A DNA stretch of 62,612 bases, taken from positions 1 to 62,612 of the forward strand of contig NZ_BJVJ01000037.1 of NCBI RefSeq assembly GCF_007989085.1. Reading direction: 5' to 3'. This DNA comes from Pseudonocardia sulfidoxydans NBRC 16205 (GTDB lineage: Bacteria > Actinomycetota > Actinomycetes > Mycobacteriales > Pseudonocardiaceae). The notes under the pieces are model-generated. The model worked only from the letters and a program-made list of their open reading frames with translations. It made no database searches and was not told the DNA's origin. The translations under genes were made by a program, and so were the position numbers. Positions 17,052-25,363 of the stretch are shown here, in pieces; position 1 is the stretch's first letter, and every line of letters starts with the position of its first letter.

Positions 17052-17065
17052 ATGACGGATGTCAT
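17052..17065. promoter_or_regulatory. Candidate response-regulator operator
   Basis: ATGAC-GGAT-GTCAT, a perfect 5-bp inverted repeat 58 nt before the start codon of the ABC/two-component operon. NarL-family regulators often autoregulate through short TGAC-type palindromes. Around it, 16994-17225 holds no gene and would also contain the promoter of the plus-strand CNNM gene. Confidence 0.4.
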
Positions 17066-17225
17066 CATCGCTTCGGGAACTCGTGCGGTGTCCTGTTCGT
17101 CCCAGCTGTGACAGCCCGCGCCGGTCCCGCCCATCCCGGCATCCGACAGACAGGACCATGGACCTTCCCCGAAGTACCGGCGGCGCCCACAGGCGTCTGC
17201 CCACGCGCTCCCCCGGCGGTCCCCG

Positions 17226-18605
17226 ATGACCGTGCTGTCCATCCTCCTCGGCATCGTCGTCGTCGTGCTCATCACAGCCGCCACCGGCTGGTTCGTCGCC
17301 CAGGAGTTCGGCTACATGGCCGTCGACCGGGCCCGGCTGCGCTCCCGCGCCGCCACCGGCGACACCGGCGCCGAACGTGCCCTCGCCATCACCCGCCGCA
17401 CCTCCTTCATGCTCTCCGGCGCCCAACTGGGCATCACCGTCACCGGGCTGCTCGTCGGTTACGTCGCCGAACCCCTCATCGGCGAAGGCATCGGCGAACT
17501 CCTCGGCGGCGTCGGCGTCCCCACCGGCGTCGGCATCATCGTCGGCACCGTGTTCGCGCTGCTCTTCGCGACCGTCGTGCAGATGGTGTTCGGCGAACTC
17601 TTCCCCAAGAACCTCGCCATCGCCCGCCCCGAACCCGTCGCCCGCGCCCTCGCCCTCTCGACGTCGATCTACCTCGCCGCCTTCGGCTGGCTCGTGCACC
17701 TGTTCGACAAAGCCGCCGAACTGCTGCTGCGGCTGCTACGCATCGAACCCGTCCACGACGTCGAACACGCCGCCACCCCGCGCGACCTCGAAGCCATCAT
17801 CGACGAGTCCCGCGACAGCGGCACCCTGCCCGTCGACCTCTCCACCCTGCTCGACCGCGTCCTCGACTTCACCGACCGGCACGTCCTCGCCGCCATGATC
17901 CCGCGCCCACGCGTCACCACCGTGCAGGCCGACGCCACCGTCGCCGACCTCGTCACCACCATGGCGTCCGGCCACTCCCGGCTGCCCGTGCTGCGCGACG
18001 ACCCCGACGACGTCGCCGGCGTCGTCTGCCTGCGCGACGTCCTCGCCCTCGAAGACACCGGCCGCGACCCCGCCGACGTCCGCGTCGCCGAGATCATGCG
18101 GCCCGCGCTGCTCGTCCCCGACTCGCTGCCGCTGCCCGCGGTCCTCGCGGAACTCCGCTCCGCCGGCGAGGAGTTCGCCTGCGTCCTCGACGAGTACGGC
18201 GGCCTCGCCGGCGTCGTCACCGTCGAAGACGTCGCCGAGGAGCTCGTCGGCGAGATCACCGACGAGCACGACCCCGCCGGTGTCGACGTCCCCACCGTCG
18301 GCGAAGGCGTCTGGACCGTCCCCGGCGCACTGCACGTCGACGAGGTCGAACGCCTCCTCGACCACCCCCTGCCCGAAGGGGACCACCAGACCGTCGGCGG
18401 CCTCGTCGTCTCCGCGCTGCAGCGGCTCCCCGAACCCGGCGACGACGTCGCGATCCAACTGCCCCAGCCGCCCGGGGCCGAGGAGGACGACCCCGTCGTG
18501 ACCCTGCACGCCGTCGTCGAGACCGTCGAACGCCGGGTGCCGGCGTCGGTCCGGCTGCGGCTCTCCAGCACCCCCGCCCTGGGAGCCGAAGGGGACGAGC
18601 GATGA
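17226..18605 (+). CDS. CNNM/CorC-family transporter-like protein with CBS pair
   Basis: A 459-residue hemolysin-family protein: an N-terminal DUF21/CNNM transmembrane domain (spans near 5-28, 60-80, 95-120 and 130-155; motif GELFPKNLAIARPEP), two CBS domains (MIPRPRVTTVQADATVADLV and IMRPALLVPDSLPL, with VLDEYGGLAGVVTVEDV), and a C-terminal CorC_HlyC domain. Family members are linked to Mg2+ or Co2+ efflux; direct transport is proven for few. Start ATG 17226. Its stop overlaps a 26-codon frame that leads into a second CNNM gene. Confidence 0.9.
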   Translation: MTVLSILLGIVVVVLITAATGWFVAQEFGYMAVDRARLRSRAATGDTGAERALAITRRTSFMLSGAQLGITVTGLLVGYVAEPLIGEGIGELLGGVGVPTGVGIIVGTVFALLFATVVQMVFGELFPKNLAIARPEPVARALALSTSIYLAAFGWLVHLFDKAAELLLRLLRIEPVHDVEHAATPRDLEAIIDESRDSGTLPVDLSTLLDRVLDFTDRHVLAAMIPRPRVTTVQADATVADLVTTMASGHSRLPVLRDDPDDVAGVVCLRDVLALEDTGRDPADVRVAEIMRPALLVPDSLPLPAVLAELRSAGEEFACVLDEYGGLAGVVTVEDVAEELVGEITDEHDPAGVDVPTVGEGVWTVPGALHVDEVERLLDHPLPEGDHQTVGGLVVSALQRLPEPGDDVAIQLPQPPGAEEDDPVVTLHAVVETVERRVPASVRLRLSSTPALGAEGDER

Positions 18606-18682
18606 GCGAGCGCCAGCGAGCGAACCAACGACACAGCGCCCACGCGAAGCGCCGACCGAGCCCCGGCGAGGGCGAGCGATGA
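18602..18682 (+). CDS. 26-codon bridging reading frame between two CNNM genes
   Basis: ATG 18602 overlaps the TGA of the first CNNM gene (ATGA), and its own TGA overlaps the ATG of the second (ATGA). The predicted peptide is MSERQRANQRHS.., very basic and hydrophilic. The DNA (GAGCGAGCGCCAGCGAGCGA and CACGCGAAGCG) resembles a dispersed actinobacterial intergenic repeat. It may simply keep ribosomes moving between the two genes rather than make a functional peptide. Confidence 0.4.
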   Translation: MSERQRANQRHSAHAKRRPSPGEGER

Positions 18683-19674
18683 GCATCTGGACGATCGTCG
18701 TGTCCGTCGGGCTCATCGCCCTGTCGGCGTTCTTCGTCGCGATCGAGTTCGCGCTCGTCGCGGCCCGCCGCTACCGGCTGGAAGAGGCGGCGGAACGGTC
18801 CGCGTCCGCCCGCGCCGCCCTGCGCAGCGCCCGGGACCTGTCGCTGCTGCTCGCCGGGTCCCAGCTCGGCATCACCCTGTGCACGCTGGGGCTCGGCGCC
18901 ATCGCCAAACCGGCCGTCGACAAGGCGCTCGAACCCGTCCTCACTGGCTGGGGCATGCCCTCGGCCACCGCCGGCGTACTCGCGTTCGTGCTGTCACTGG
19001 TCATCGTGACGTTCCTGCACCTCGTCGTCGGTGAGATGGCGCCCAAGTCGTGGGCCATCGCCCATCCCGAGCGCTCCGCCACGCTGCTGGCCCTGCCGAT
19101 GCGCGGGTTCATGTGGCTCACCCGGCCCGTCCTCGTCGTGCTCAACGGGCTGGCCAACCGCTGCCTGCGCGCCGTGGGCGTCGACCCCGTCGACGAGGTC
19201 GGGGCCGGCCGCGACCCCGCCGACCTGCGCGAGCTCGTCACCCACTCCGCCCGCGCCGGGGCGCTCGACGAGGACCGCCGCGCCCAGATCGTCACGGCGC
19301 TCGACATCTACCGGACGCCGCTGCGCGAGCTCATGCGCACCGGCCTGTCGGGTGTGGACGCCGCCGACGACCCCGCCCGCATCCGTGCCGTCTCCCGGGA
19401 GAGCGGGCACCTGCGGCTCGTCGTCCGCGACGGCGGTCTCGACGGCGCGGTCGGGGTCGTGCACGTCCGCGACGCCCTCGCCGCGCCCCCCGGATCGACG
19501 GCCCGGACGCTCATGCGGCCGGTGCTCACCCTGTCCGGTGACGAGACCGCGCACGCCGCGCTCGGCACCATGCGGGAGAAGCGGGCGCACCTGGCGCTCG
19601 TCTCCGTCGACGGCACGGTCGGGCTGGTGACGATGCGCGACATCGTCGACAGGCTGTTCCCGGCCGCGGGCTGA
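18679..19674 (+). CDS. CNNM/CorC-family protein, short form
   Basis: A 331-residue paralogue of the preceding gene. It has the DUF21 membrane domain (spans near 3-25, 50-70, 90-115 and 120-140; motif GEMAPKSWAIAHPERS) and a CBS pair (ALDIYRTPLRELMRTGL... and RTLMRPVLTLSGDETAHAAL) but lacks the C-terminal CorC_HlyC domain. The adjacent long/short pair suggests a heteromeric complex. Start ATG 18679 follows GAGGGCGAGCG. The stop codon lies inside a 16-bp tandem repeat. Confidence 0.88.
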   Translation: MSIWTIVVSVGLIALSAFFVAIEFALVAARRYRLEEAAERSASARAALRSARDLSLLLAGSQLGITLCTLGLGAIAKPAVDKALEPVLTGWGMPSATAGVLAFVLSLVIVTFLHLVVGEMAPKSWAIAHPERSATLLALPMRGFMWLTRPVLVVLNGLANRCLRAVGVDPVDEVGAGRDPADLRELVTHSARAGALDEDRRAQIVTALDIYRTPLRELMRTGLSGVDAADDPARIRAVSRESGHLRLVVRDGGLDGAVGVVHVRDALAAPPGSTARTLMRPVLTLSGDETAHAALGTMREKRAHLALVSVDGTVGLVTMRDIVDRLFPAAG

Positions 19675-19734
19675 GTTTCGGGGCTGCTGAGTTTCGGGGC
19701 TGCTGCGGTTCAGGGCTGCTGAGTTTCGGGGCTG
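19671..19734. repeat. 16-bp tandem repeat, four units
   Basis: Units at 19671, 19687, 19703 and 19719, consensus CTGAGTTTCGGGGCTG; the third is degenerate. The first unit contains the TGA stop of the short CNNM gene. It sits between convergent genes just before a hairpin. Confidence 0.9.
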
Positions 19735-19738
19735 CTGG

Positions 19739-19770
19739 GTGGGAGGCCCGCCCTCGGGTGGGCCTCCCAC
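19739..19770. terminator. Bidirectional hairpin between CNNM and glycyl-tRNA synthetase genes
   Basis: Perfect 11-bp inverted repeat GTGGGAGGCCC / GGGCCTCCCAC with a 10-nt loop, 4 nt from the stop of the minus-strand synthetase gene and 64 nt from the stop of the plus-strand gene. Confidence 0.75.
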
Positions 19771-19774
19771 GCGG

Positions 19775-21172
19775 TCAGCAGCCGAGGAGTCGCGCCGCCA
19801 GGTAGGCCTCGACCTGGTCCAGCGCGACCCGGTCCTGCGACATCGAGTCGCGCTCCCGGATCGTCACTGCCTGGTCGGTCAGCGTGTCGAAGTCGACCGT
19901 GATGCAGAACGGCGTGCCGATCTCGTCCTGACGGCGGTAACGGCGCCCGATCGCGCCCGCGTCGTCGAACTCCACGTTCCAGCTCCTGCGCAGCGTCGCC
20001 GCCAGGTCACGCGCCTTCGGCGACAGGTCCGCGTTGCGCGACAACGGAAGCACCGCCGCCTTGACCGGTGCCAGCCGGCGGTCGAGCCGCAGCACGACCC
20101 GCTTGTCGACGCCGCCCTTCGCGTTCGGCGCGTCGTCTTCGTTGTAGGCCTCGATCAGGAACGCCATCATCGAGCGGCCCACGCCCGCCGCCGGCTCGAT
20201 CACGTACGGCCGGTACCGGGTGCCCGACGCCTGGTCGTAGAACGACAGGTCGACACCCGAGTGGTTCGAGTGCGTCGTCAGGTCGAAGTCGGTCCGGTTG
20301 GCGATGCCTTCGAGCTCGCCCCACTCCTGGCCGGAGAACTGGAAGCGGTACTCGATGTCGACCGTCCGCTTCGAGTAGTGCGACAGCTTCTCCTTGGGGT
20401 GCTCGTAGTGCCGCAGGTTCTCGGCGTCGATCCCCAGGTCCGTGTACCAGCGCGTGCGCTCGTCGATCCAGTACTGGTGCAGCTCCTCGTCGGTGCCCGG
20501 CTCGACGAAGTACTCCATCTCCATCTGCTCGAACTCACGCGTCCGGAAGATGAAGTTGCCCGGCGTGATCTCGTTGCGGAAGCTCTTGCCCATCTGGCCG
20601 ATGCCGAACGGGGGCTTCTTCCGCGACGTCGTCTGCACGTTCAGGAAGTTCACGAAGATGCCCTGCGCCGTCTCCGGCCGCAGGTAGGCCAGGCCCTCCT
20701 CGGTCTTCACCGGGCCGAGGTGCGTCTCCAACATCATGTTGAAGTCCTGCGGCGGCGTGTACTGGCCGCGGGTGCCGCAGTTCGGGCACGGGACATCGGA
20801 CAGGTCGTCCTCCGTCGCGTTCTTGCCCGTCCGCTCGACGTACTCCTCGGCCAGCTGGTCGGCCCGGAACCGCTTGTGGCAGCTCAGGCACTCCACCAGC
20901 GGGTCGTTGAACACGCCCACGTGACCCGACGCCACCCACACCTGGCGCGGCAGGATCACCGAGCTGTCGAGACCCACCACGTCCTCACGGCCGGTGACCA
21001 TGGAGCGCCACCACTGCCGCTTGATGTTCTCCTTCAGCTCCACGCCCAGGGGCCCGTAGTCCCACGCCGAGCGGGTACCGCCGTAGATCTCGCCGGAGGC
21101 GAAGACGAATCCGCGGCGCTTCGCGAGCGCGACGATGGTCTCGATCTTGGCGGAGGTCGGCTTGCTGGCCAC
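19775..21172 (-). CDS. glyQS: Glycyl-tRNA synthetase (single-chain class II)
   Basis: A 465-residue synthetase of the alpha2, eukaryote/actinobacteria-like type. Motif 1 region [25 protein letters not shown], a zinc-binding insertion with CLSCHKRF and CPNCGTRG, motif 2 [27 protein letters not shown] and motif 3 region [10 protein letters not shown] followed by the anticodon-binding domain. It charges tRNA-Gly. The GTG at 21172 ([11 protein letters not shown]) has a GGAG about 12 nt upstream. It stands alone, with a long gene-free stretch upstream. Confidence 0.96.
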   Translation of the reverse strand: MASKPTSAKIETIVALAKRRGFVFASGEIYGGTRSAWDYGPLGVELKENIKRQWWRSMVTGREDVVGLDSSVILPRQVWVASGHVGVFNDPLVECLSCHKRFRADQLAEEYVERTGKNATEDDLSDVPCPNCGTRGQYTPPQDFNMMLETHLGPVKTEEGLAYLRPETAQGIFVNFLNVQTTSRKKPPFGIGQMGKSFRNEITPGNFIFRTREFEQMEMEYFVEPGTDEELHQYWIDERTRWYTDLGIDAENLRHYEHPKEKLSHYSKRTVDIEYRFQFSGQEWGELEGIANRTDFDLTTHSNHSGVDLSFYDQASGTRYRPYVIEPAAGVGRSMMAFLIEAYNEDDAPNAKGGVDKRVVLRLDRRLAPVKAAVLPLSRNADLSPKARDLAATLRRSWNVEFDDAGAIGRRYRRQDEIGTPFCITVDFDTLTDQAVTIRERDSMSQDRVALDQVEAYLAARLLGC

Positions 21173-22494
21173 GGCAGATATCTCCAGGAAGAGTCCCGAA
21201 TAGGAAGCCAACAGCGTATCGACCGGCCCACCGCGCCCGCCCGCACCCCTTCCGCGACCCCCGCACCTCCGCTGCAGCGCGCAGTTTTCGCGGTTGGGGC
21301 CTCGCCTCCAGGGGCAGCGGCGGCCCTGGTACCTGTGCGGCGATCGGAGAAGGCGCGCAGGGAACGGGCGCAGTGCGGGTCGGCGCCTGGGGTGGCCTGA
21401 GCTGGGAGGTGGGCCGAGCCGGGTGGCGCCGGAGGCGGGCAGCGGGCAGCAGGCAGCAGGCAGCGGGCAGCGGGAGGCGGGCAGCGGGAGGCGGGCAGCG
21501 GGAGGCGGCACACGAGACCGGCACCGGGCGAGTCCGCGCGCGAATCGCCGCCGGGCGAGTCCGCGGGCGGGACGGGCGCTCCGCGAGTGGACAGGTCAGG
21601 CCACCGCCGGACCAGTCGACGCGCGAGGCCGCCGGACCAGTCCGCGCCCGGCCGCCGCGGCCGAGGTCGCCGGCGCCGGGCGGCGGCAGACGAGCTGACG
21701 CCGTCCTTTCTCCGTCCCCGCGCGGTTTCCGTCATCGCACCACGACCTGCTGCCGTGCCGAGGTGCTGCGACAGCGCGCCGAGCGCGCAACCCACGCGCT
21801 GAGCAGGGCGCCGACGGCACGGCGCGAAGCTCCAGACCTGCGGGAACACGGCCGTACGGCGGCCGGCTGCGGCCCTCGGTGCCGTCGCGGGTCGGGAGAT
21901 GCGACGGATCGCGCGGCGCCCACGGGCTCAGCCGCCGATTTCTGGGGAGGCGAGCTCTCCGCTGAGCAGGCCGAGACCGACGCCCGTCCGCGGCTGCCGC
22001 GCGGGTTTCACGCCCGTCGCGAGGTTTCCGCGGTCACCCGATCTCCTGCAACCAGGCCGCTGTCCCCCGAAGCTGCGCGCCCATCGAGAAGCCCGCGCGC
22101 TGAGTGGAACGTCGCGAGCGGGTCCGGAACAGCTACTGATGCGAGGCCGCGCCCAGCCGCTCAGGCAGAGACGGTCCGAAGCCACCGGTCTGCGTCCTCG
22201 TCATCGCGCAGTCACCGGGCCATCGCGTGCCGTCCACCGTCGCACGACTACCTGCAGCCGTGCGACTGCTCGCCATAGCCGCACGATGATCGCGAAATCC
22301 GCGCGCCGGGCGGGACGCGGCGGGCGGAATGTCAGCGCCTTGGGCGAGGTCGGGGCGGTCGCGGTCGCGGACCAGCTGCGCGGATCAGTGCCGCCCCGAC
22401 GGCCGCGGGCGCACGTCCCGGCTCGCGCCGGTTCCTCACGGCAGGACGCTGTCCGTGAGTGCTGGTAGGCCCGTGCACCTGCCGGCCGAGGCAA
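21173..22494. other. Gene-free, repeat-rich stretch upstream of glyQS
   Basis: About 1.3 kb in which no frame looks like protein: long open frames on both strands are Arg/Pro/Ala-rich shadows with no ribosome sites. It holds the glyQS promoter, a purine-rich minisatellite at about 21434-21512 built on GCGGGCAGC / GCGGGAGGC units, and two related motifs at about 21737-21775 and 22235-22270 (TCGCACNACNACCTGC...). No tRNA or known RNA was recognised. Confidence 0.5.
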
Positions 22495-23400
22495 TCAGGG
22501 CGCCGCGAACACCGACCTCAGGCGTCCCACGACGGGGCCGAAGTCCGAGAGGTCGGCCCACGTCCAGCGGACCACCCGCAGGCCCACGGCACGCAGGGCG
22601 TCCTCGCGGCGCTTCTCCGCCCAGACCACGTCGGCGGCGTCGTCCTGCGAGTCGCGCGTGTACTTCGTCCGGCCGTCGAACTCGCCGATCGTGCGCAAAG
22701 CCGGCCATCCGAAGTCGACGCGCCCGATGAATCGACCGCCGCCGCGGACTTCCCACTGCAGTTCCGGTGTCGGCAGACCGTACCGGCGGAGGGCCACGCG
22801 GCTGCGCGACTCGCCGACGCTCTCGGCGCGACCGTCGGCGAACGCGACCACCCTGCCCGCTGCGGTGGCACCGGCACGATGCCGCGCCCGCTCCCGCGCG
22901 TGGGCGAGGGACGCGGGTGCGACGAGCCCGGCGCGAAGCGCGGCGTCGGCAATCGCGACGGCCTGCTCGAACGGCTCCGTGCGGGCGACGTCCACGACCG
23001 TGCGCGCCACGGACGTGACGCGACAGCCGTCGAGCAGGTCGACCTCGTCCTCGGCGAGGCCGGTGCCGTGCAGGTGCAGCGTCGTGGTGCGACGGACCGA
23101 CCCCGGCGAGATGCGCGTCAGGTGGACGCGGTCCAGCGGGACGCCCCACGTCGGCACCCCGTGCAGCACCGCGGCGGAGACGTGGCTCGCCACGACCGGG
23201 ACCCGGAGCCGTTCGAGGGCTGCCCGGACCTCCAGCGCGTGCCACGCGGCCGGCTCGATCCCCTCGGCCGACGCCGCCGGCAGGTAGGCACCGCGCGCGA
23301 CCCGCACGATGTCGCCCCGGGCACACCACCGGGCAAGCTCGTTGTCCGACACCCCGGCGGCCAGCAGGGCGGGTCTGTTGGTGAGTCCGTACACGTCCAC
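22495..23400 (-). CDS. AbiEi-type winged-helix protein with DUF559 domain
   Basis: About 301 residues. The N-terminus (DVYGLTNRPALLAAGVSDNELARWCARGDIVRVARGAYLP) is the wHTH seen in type IV antitoxin AbiEi proteins; the C-terminus (VDFGWPALRTIGEFDGRTKY... DALRAVGLRVVRWTWADL) is a DUF559/Vsr-like nuclease fold. This combination is common in actinobacterial chromosomes as a lone gene. No AbiEii-like nucleotidyltransferase is adjacent, so a toxin-antitoxin role is not supported. Start GTG 23400 is a guess; 23394 is also possible. Confidence 0.8.
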   Translation of the reverse strand: MDVYGLTNRPALLAAGVSDNELARWCARGDIVRVARGAYLPAASAEGIEPAAWHALEVRAALERLRVPVVASHVSAAVLHGVPTWGVPLDRVHLTRISPGSVRRTTTLHLHGTGLAEDEVDLLDGCRVTSVARTVVDVARTEPFEQAVAIADAALRAGLVAPASLAHARERARHRAGATAAGRVVAFADGRAESVGESRSRVALRRYGLPTPELQWEVRGGGRFIGRVDFGWPALRTIGEFDGRTKYTRDSQDDAADVVWAEKRREDALRAVGLRVVRWTWADLSDFGPVVGRLRSVFAAP

Positions 23401-24313
23401 ACCGCGACCGTGCCGTGCGGAGCGGGCTCCGACCAGCCCGATGCCCCGACCTGTGGACAACTCGGTGCGACGTGGACAACCGGCCCGCACCCGCTGCGCC
23501 GCGCCGGTTTCTCCCTCGCCGCGCTGCCTGCAGCACGAGCGCTGACGACGCACACCAGGTACCGACCGCACACGCCACGCGGCGACTGGTTGATCCGCGA
23601 GCTCGCAGCGACACCACGCGAGCGGCGCAGACGTCAACGCATCTCGCGCCGCCGCGCGCCCTCTCCGGACGGCCCGCTCTCCTCCATCGACGCCTTGGCT
23701 GCGGCGCGAGCGCTGCCGTCAGCCGCCAGGTGGCGACACGAAGGGCCCGCGGCAACGTCGTCCTCGCCGCCTCAACGCAGGCGCGGTGCGGACAAGCCCC
23801 CGCACGTCCCGCCCTGTTCGCGCGCAGGTTCCTGCAACGCCGCCGCTCCTGCAGCCTGGGCTCTGACGCAGGAAAGCACGTGCAGACCCCAGAGTCCGCA
23901 CGATGACAGCACACGCTGCAGGCCGACCTCGACAGCTGCTCGACATGGTGTGGAACTCCGCACCAACGCGCACCGAGCGCTTTCGCCTGCCAACCTGCCG
24001 CTCGGGTGCACGACGAGCCCCGGAGCTGCACGCACGCACCGCCAGCACCTCGCGCACCACGCGTCCTGTCCGGTCGGCGCGCCGTTTTCTCCACCACCGC
24101 CGGCCCTGCAGCACGCGTGCAGTTCCCGAGAACCGCGCGACGGCTTCGGAAATCGCGCGCCGGTCTGTGCATGCAGCCGCTGGCGGGCGGACCGGCGGCC
24201 CGCCCGAGCCGGCTGCAACCGCTCGCCGACCGCAGAACGAGTGGCGCATCGTCGGGGAGCATTCTCGGGAACGTCGCTGCCGAGGTGCCTCACGAGCTTC
24301 ATAATCGTCGCTC
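23401..24313. other. Gene-free stretch with degenerate repeated units
   Basis: About 0.9 kb without a convincing gene. Related segments recur near 23500, 23670, 23820 and 24077: each has a G/C-rich CGCGCCG start, a TTTCTCC or TTCCTGC core, CGCCGC and then usually CCTGCAGC. The long plus-strand frame through the region repeats R-FL--RR--CS because of this. It looks like an old, diverged repeat family. Confidence 0.45.
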
Positions 24314-24325
24314 GCTTATATAAGC
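24314..24325. promoter_or_regulatory. Candidate ArsR operator GCTTATATAAGC
   Basis: A perfect 12-bp palindrome in an AT-rich island 22 nt before the GTG of the ArsR-SRPBCC operon. TTAGAGT just after it could be a -10 element with a very short leader. ArsR/SmtB repressors bind AT-rich palindromes of this kind. Confidence 0.5.
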
Positions 24326-24347
24326 CACGCCTGTTAGAGTCGGCGTC

Positions 24348-24680
24348 GTGCACGCGTTCGACATCCTCGGCGACCCGGTCCGGCGGCGCATCCTCGAGCT
24401 CATCGCCGACGGCGAGCTGAGCGCCGGGGAGGTGACGGCGACGGTCCGGGAAGAGTTCGGCATCTCGCAGCCCGCGGTGTCCCAGCATCTGAAGGTGTTG
24501 CGGGAGAACGGGTTCGCCACAGTGCGAGCCGTCGGCACCCGGCGGCTGTACGCCGTGCGGCCCGATGCGCTGCAGGAGGTCGACGTGTGGCTCGACCGGT
24601 TCCGCCGGTTCTGGACCCCCCATCTCGACGCGCTGGCGACGGAGATCGCCCGCGGCAAACGTGAACGGAGGCAGCGATGA
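24348..24680 (+). CDS. ArsR-family transcriptional regulator
   Basis: A 110-residue winged-helix repressor: FDILGDPVRRRILELIADGELSAGEV, recognition helix GISQPAVSQHLKVLRENGFATVRAVGTRRLYAV, then a C-terminal helix. It has no Cys or His cluster for metal binding, so it is the non-metal type that usually travels with an SRPBCC protein. The GTG at 24348 lies close to a palindrome and may be leaderless. The next gene overlaps by 4 nt. Confidence 0.92.
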   Translation: MHAFDILGDPVRRRILELIADGELSAGEVTATVREEFGISQPAVSQHLKVLRENGFATVRAVGTRRLYAVRPDALQEVDVWLDRFRRFWTPHLDALATEIARGKRERRQR

Positions 24681-25363
24681 GCGACGCGACGGACGTGCGG
24701 CACGAGGTGAGCGCGGTGCGGCGTGAGGTCGGCGGGCGGAGGTTGAAGGCGGGTGAAGCACGGGTCGTCACGATCAGCCGCGTCTACCCGACGACACCCG
24801 AGGACCTGTGGGACGCCTGCACCAGCATCGAGCGGATTCCGCGGTGGTTCCTGCCGGTCAGCGGCGAGCTGAAGGTCGGCGGCAGCTACCAGTTGGAGGG
24901 CAACGCCAACGGCACGATCGAGCGCTGCGACGCCCCTCGGGAGTTCGCGGCGACGTGGGAGTACGGCGGCGAGGTGAGCTGGATCGAGGTCGCCGTCGGC
25001 GCGGAGGGCGAGCACGCCCGGCTGACGATCGACCACATCGCGCACGTCGACGACGAGCGGTGGGCGATGTTCGGGCCGGGCGCGGTGGGGCTGGGTTGGG
25101 ACCTGGGGTTGCACGGGCTGGCGCAGCACCTGGTGTCGGGCGCGAGCGTCGACCCGCAGCTGGCGGAGGCGTGGTCGGCATCGCCGGAGGGGGTGGCGTT
25201 CCTGACGGCGGCGAGCGACGACTGGTGCCGCCCGTCGGTGGCGGCGGGGACGCCGGAGGCCGAGGCCCGTCCGGCGGCGGACCGGACGACGGCGTTCTAC
25301 ACGGGCTCCGAACCGCCGGCGGCGGACCGAGACGCGGGCGTCGAACCCCCGGCAGCCGGCTGA
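24677..25363 (+). CDS. SRPBCC (AHSA1-like) protein
   Basis: A 228-residue START/Bet v1-like domain protein: ARVVTISRVYPTTPEDLWDACTSIERIPRWFLPVSGELKVGGSYQLEGNANGTI.. is the classic AHSA1 N-terminus, and TIDHIAHVDDERW and GLHGLAQHL follow. It probably binds a hydrophobic ligand. It is translationally coupled to the ArsR gene. The last 30 residues are low-complexity (EPPAADRDAGV EPPAAG) and come from a 33-bp tandem repeat that also encodes the tail of the convergent monooxygenase. Confidence 0.88.
   Translation: MSDATDVRHEVSAVRREVGGRRLKAGEARVVTISRVYPTTPEDLWDACTSIERIPRWFLPVSGELKVGGSYQLEGNANGTIERCDAPREFAATWEYGGEVSWIEVAVGAEGEHARLTIDHIAHVDDERWAMFGPGAVGLGWDLGLHGLAQHLVSGASVDPQLAEAWSASPEGVAFLTAASDDWCRPSVAAGTPEAEARPAADRTTAFYTGSEPPAADRDAGVEPPAAG

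Noticed and set aside
16136..18682. Plus-strand open frame of about 850 codons
   Set aside because: Antisense to the ABC ATPase and out of frame with the CNNM gene; only its last 26 codons (the bridge frame) are of interest.
21173..21400. T-box riboswitch before glycyl-tRNA synthetase
   Set aside because: No AGGGTGGNACCGCG element or specifier stem could be found; a GGTACC at about 21327 is isolated.
22495..23400. Type IV toxin-antitoxin system
   Set aside because: The AbiEi-like domain is present, but no AbiEii-type nucleotidyltransferase partner is adjacent, and lone DUF559 fusions are common in actinobacteria.
22459..24420. Plus-strand open frame of about 650 codons
   Set aside because: It is antisense to the AbiEi/DUF559 gene and then runs through repeat DNA; no ribosome site or domain, and Arg/Pro/Ala-biased composition.
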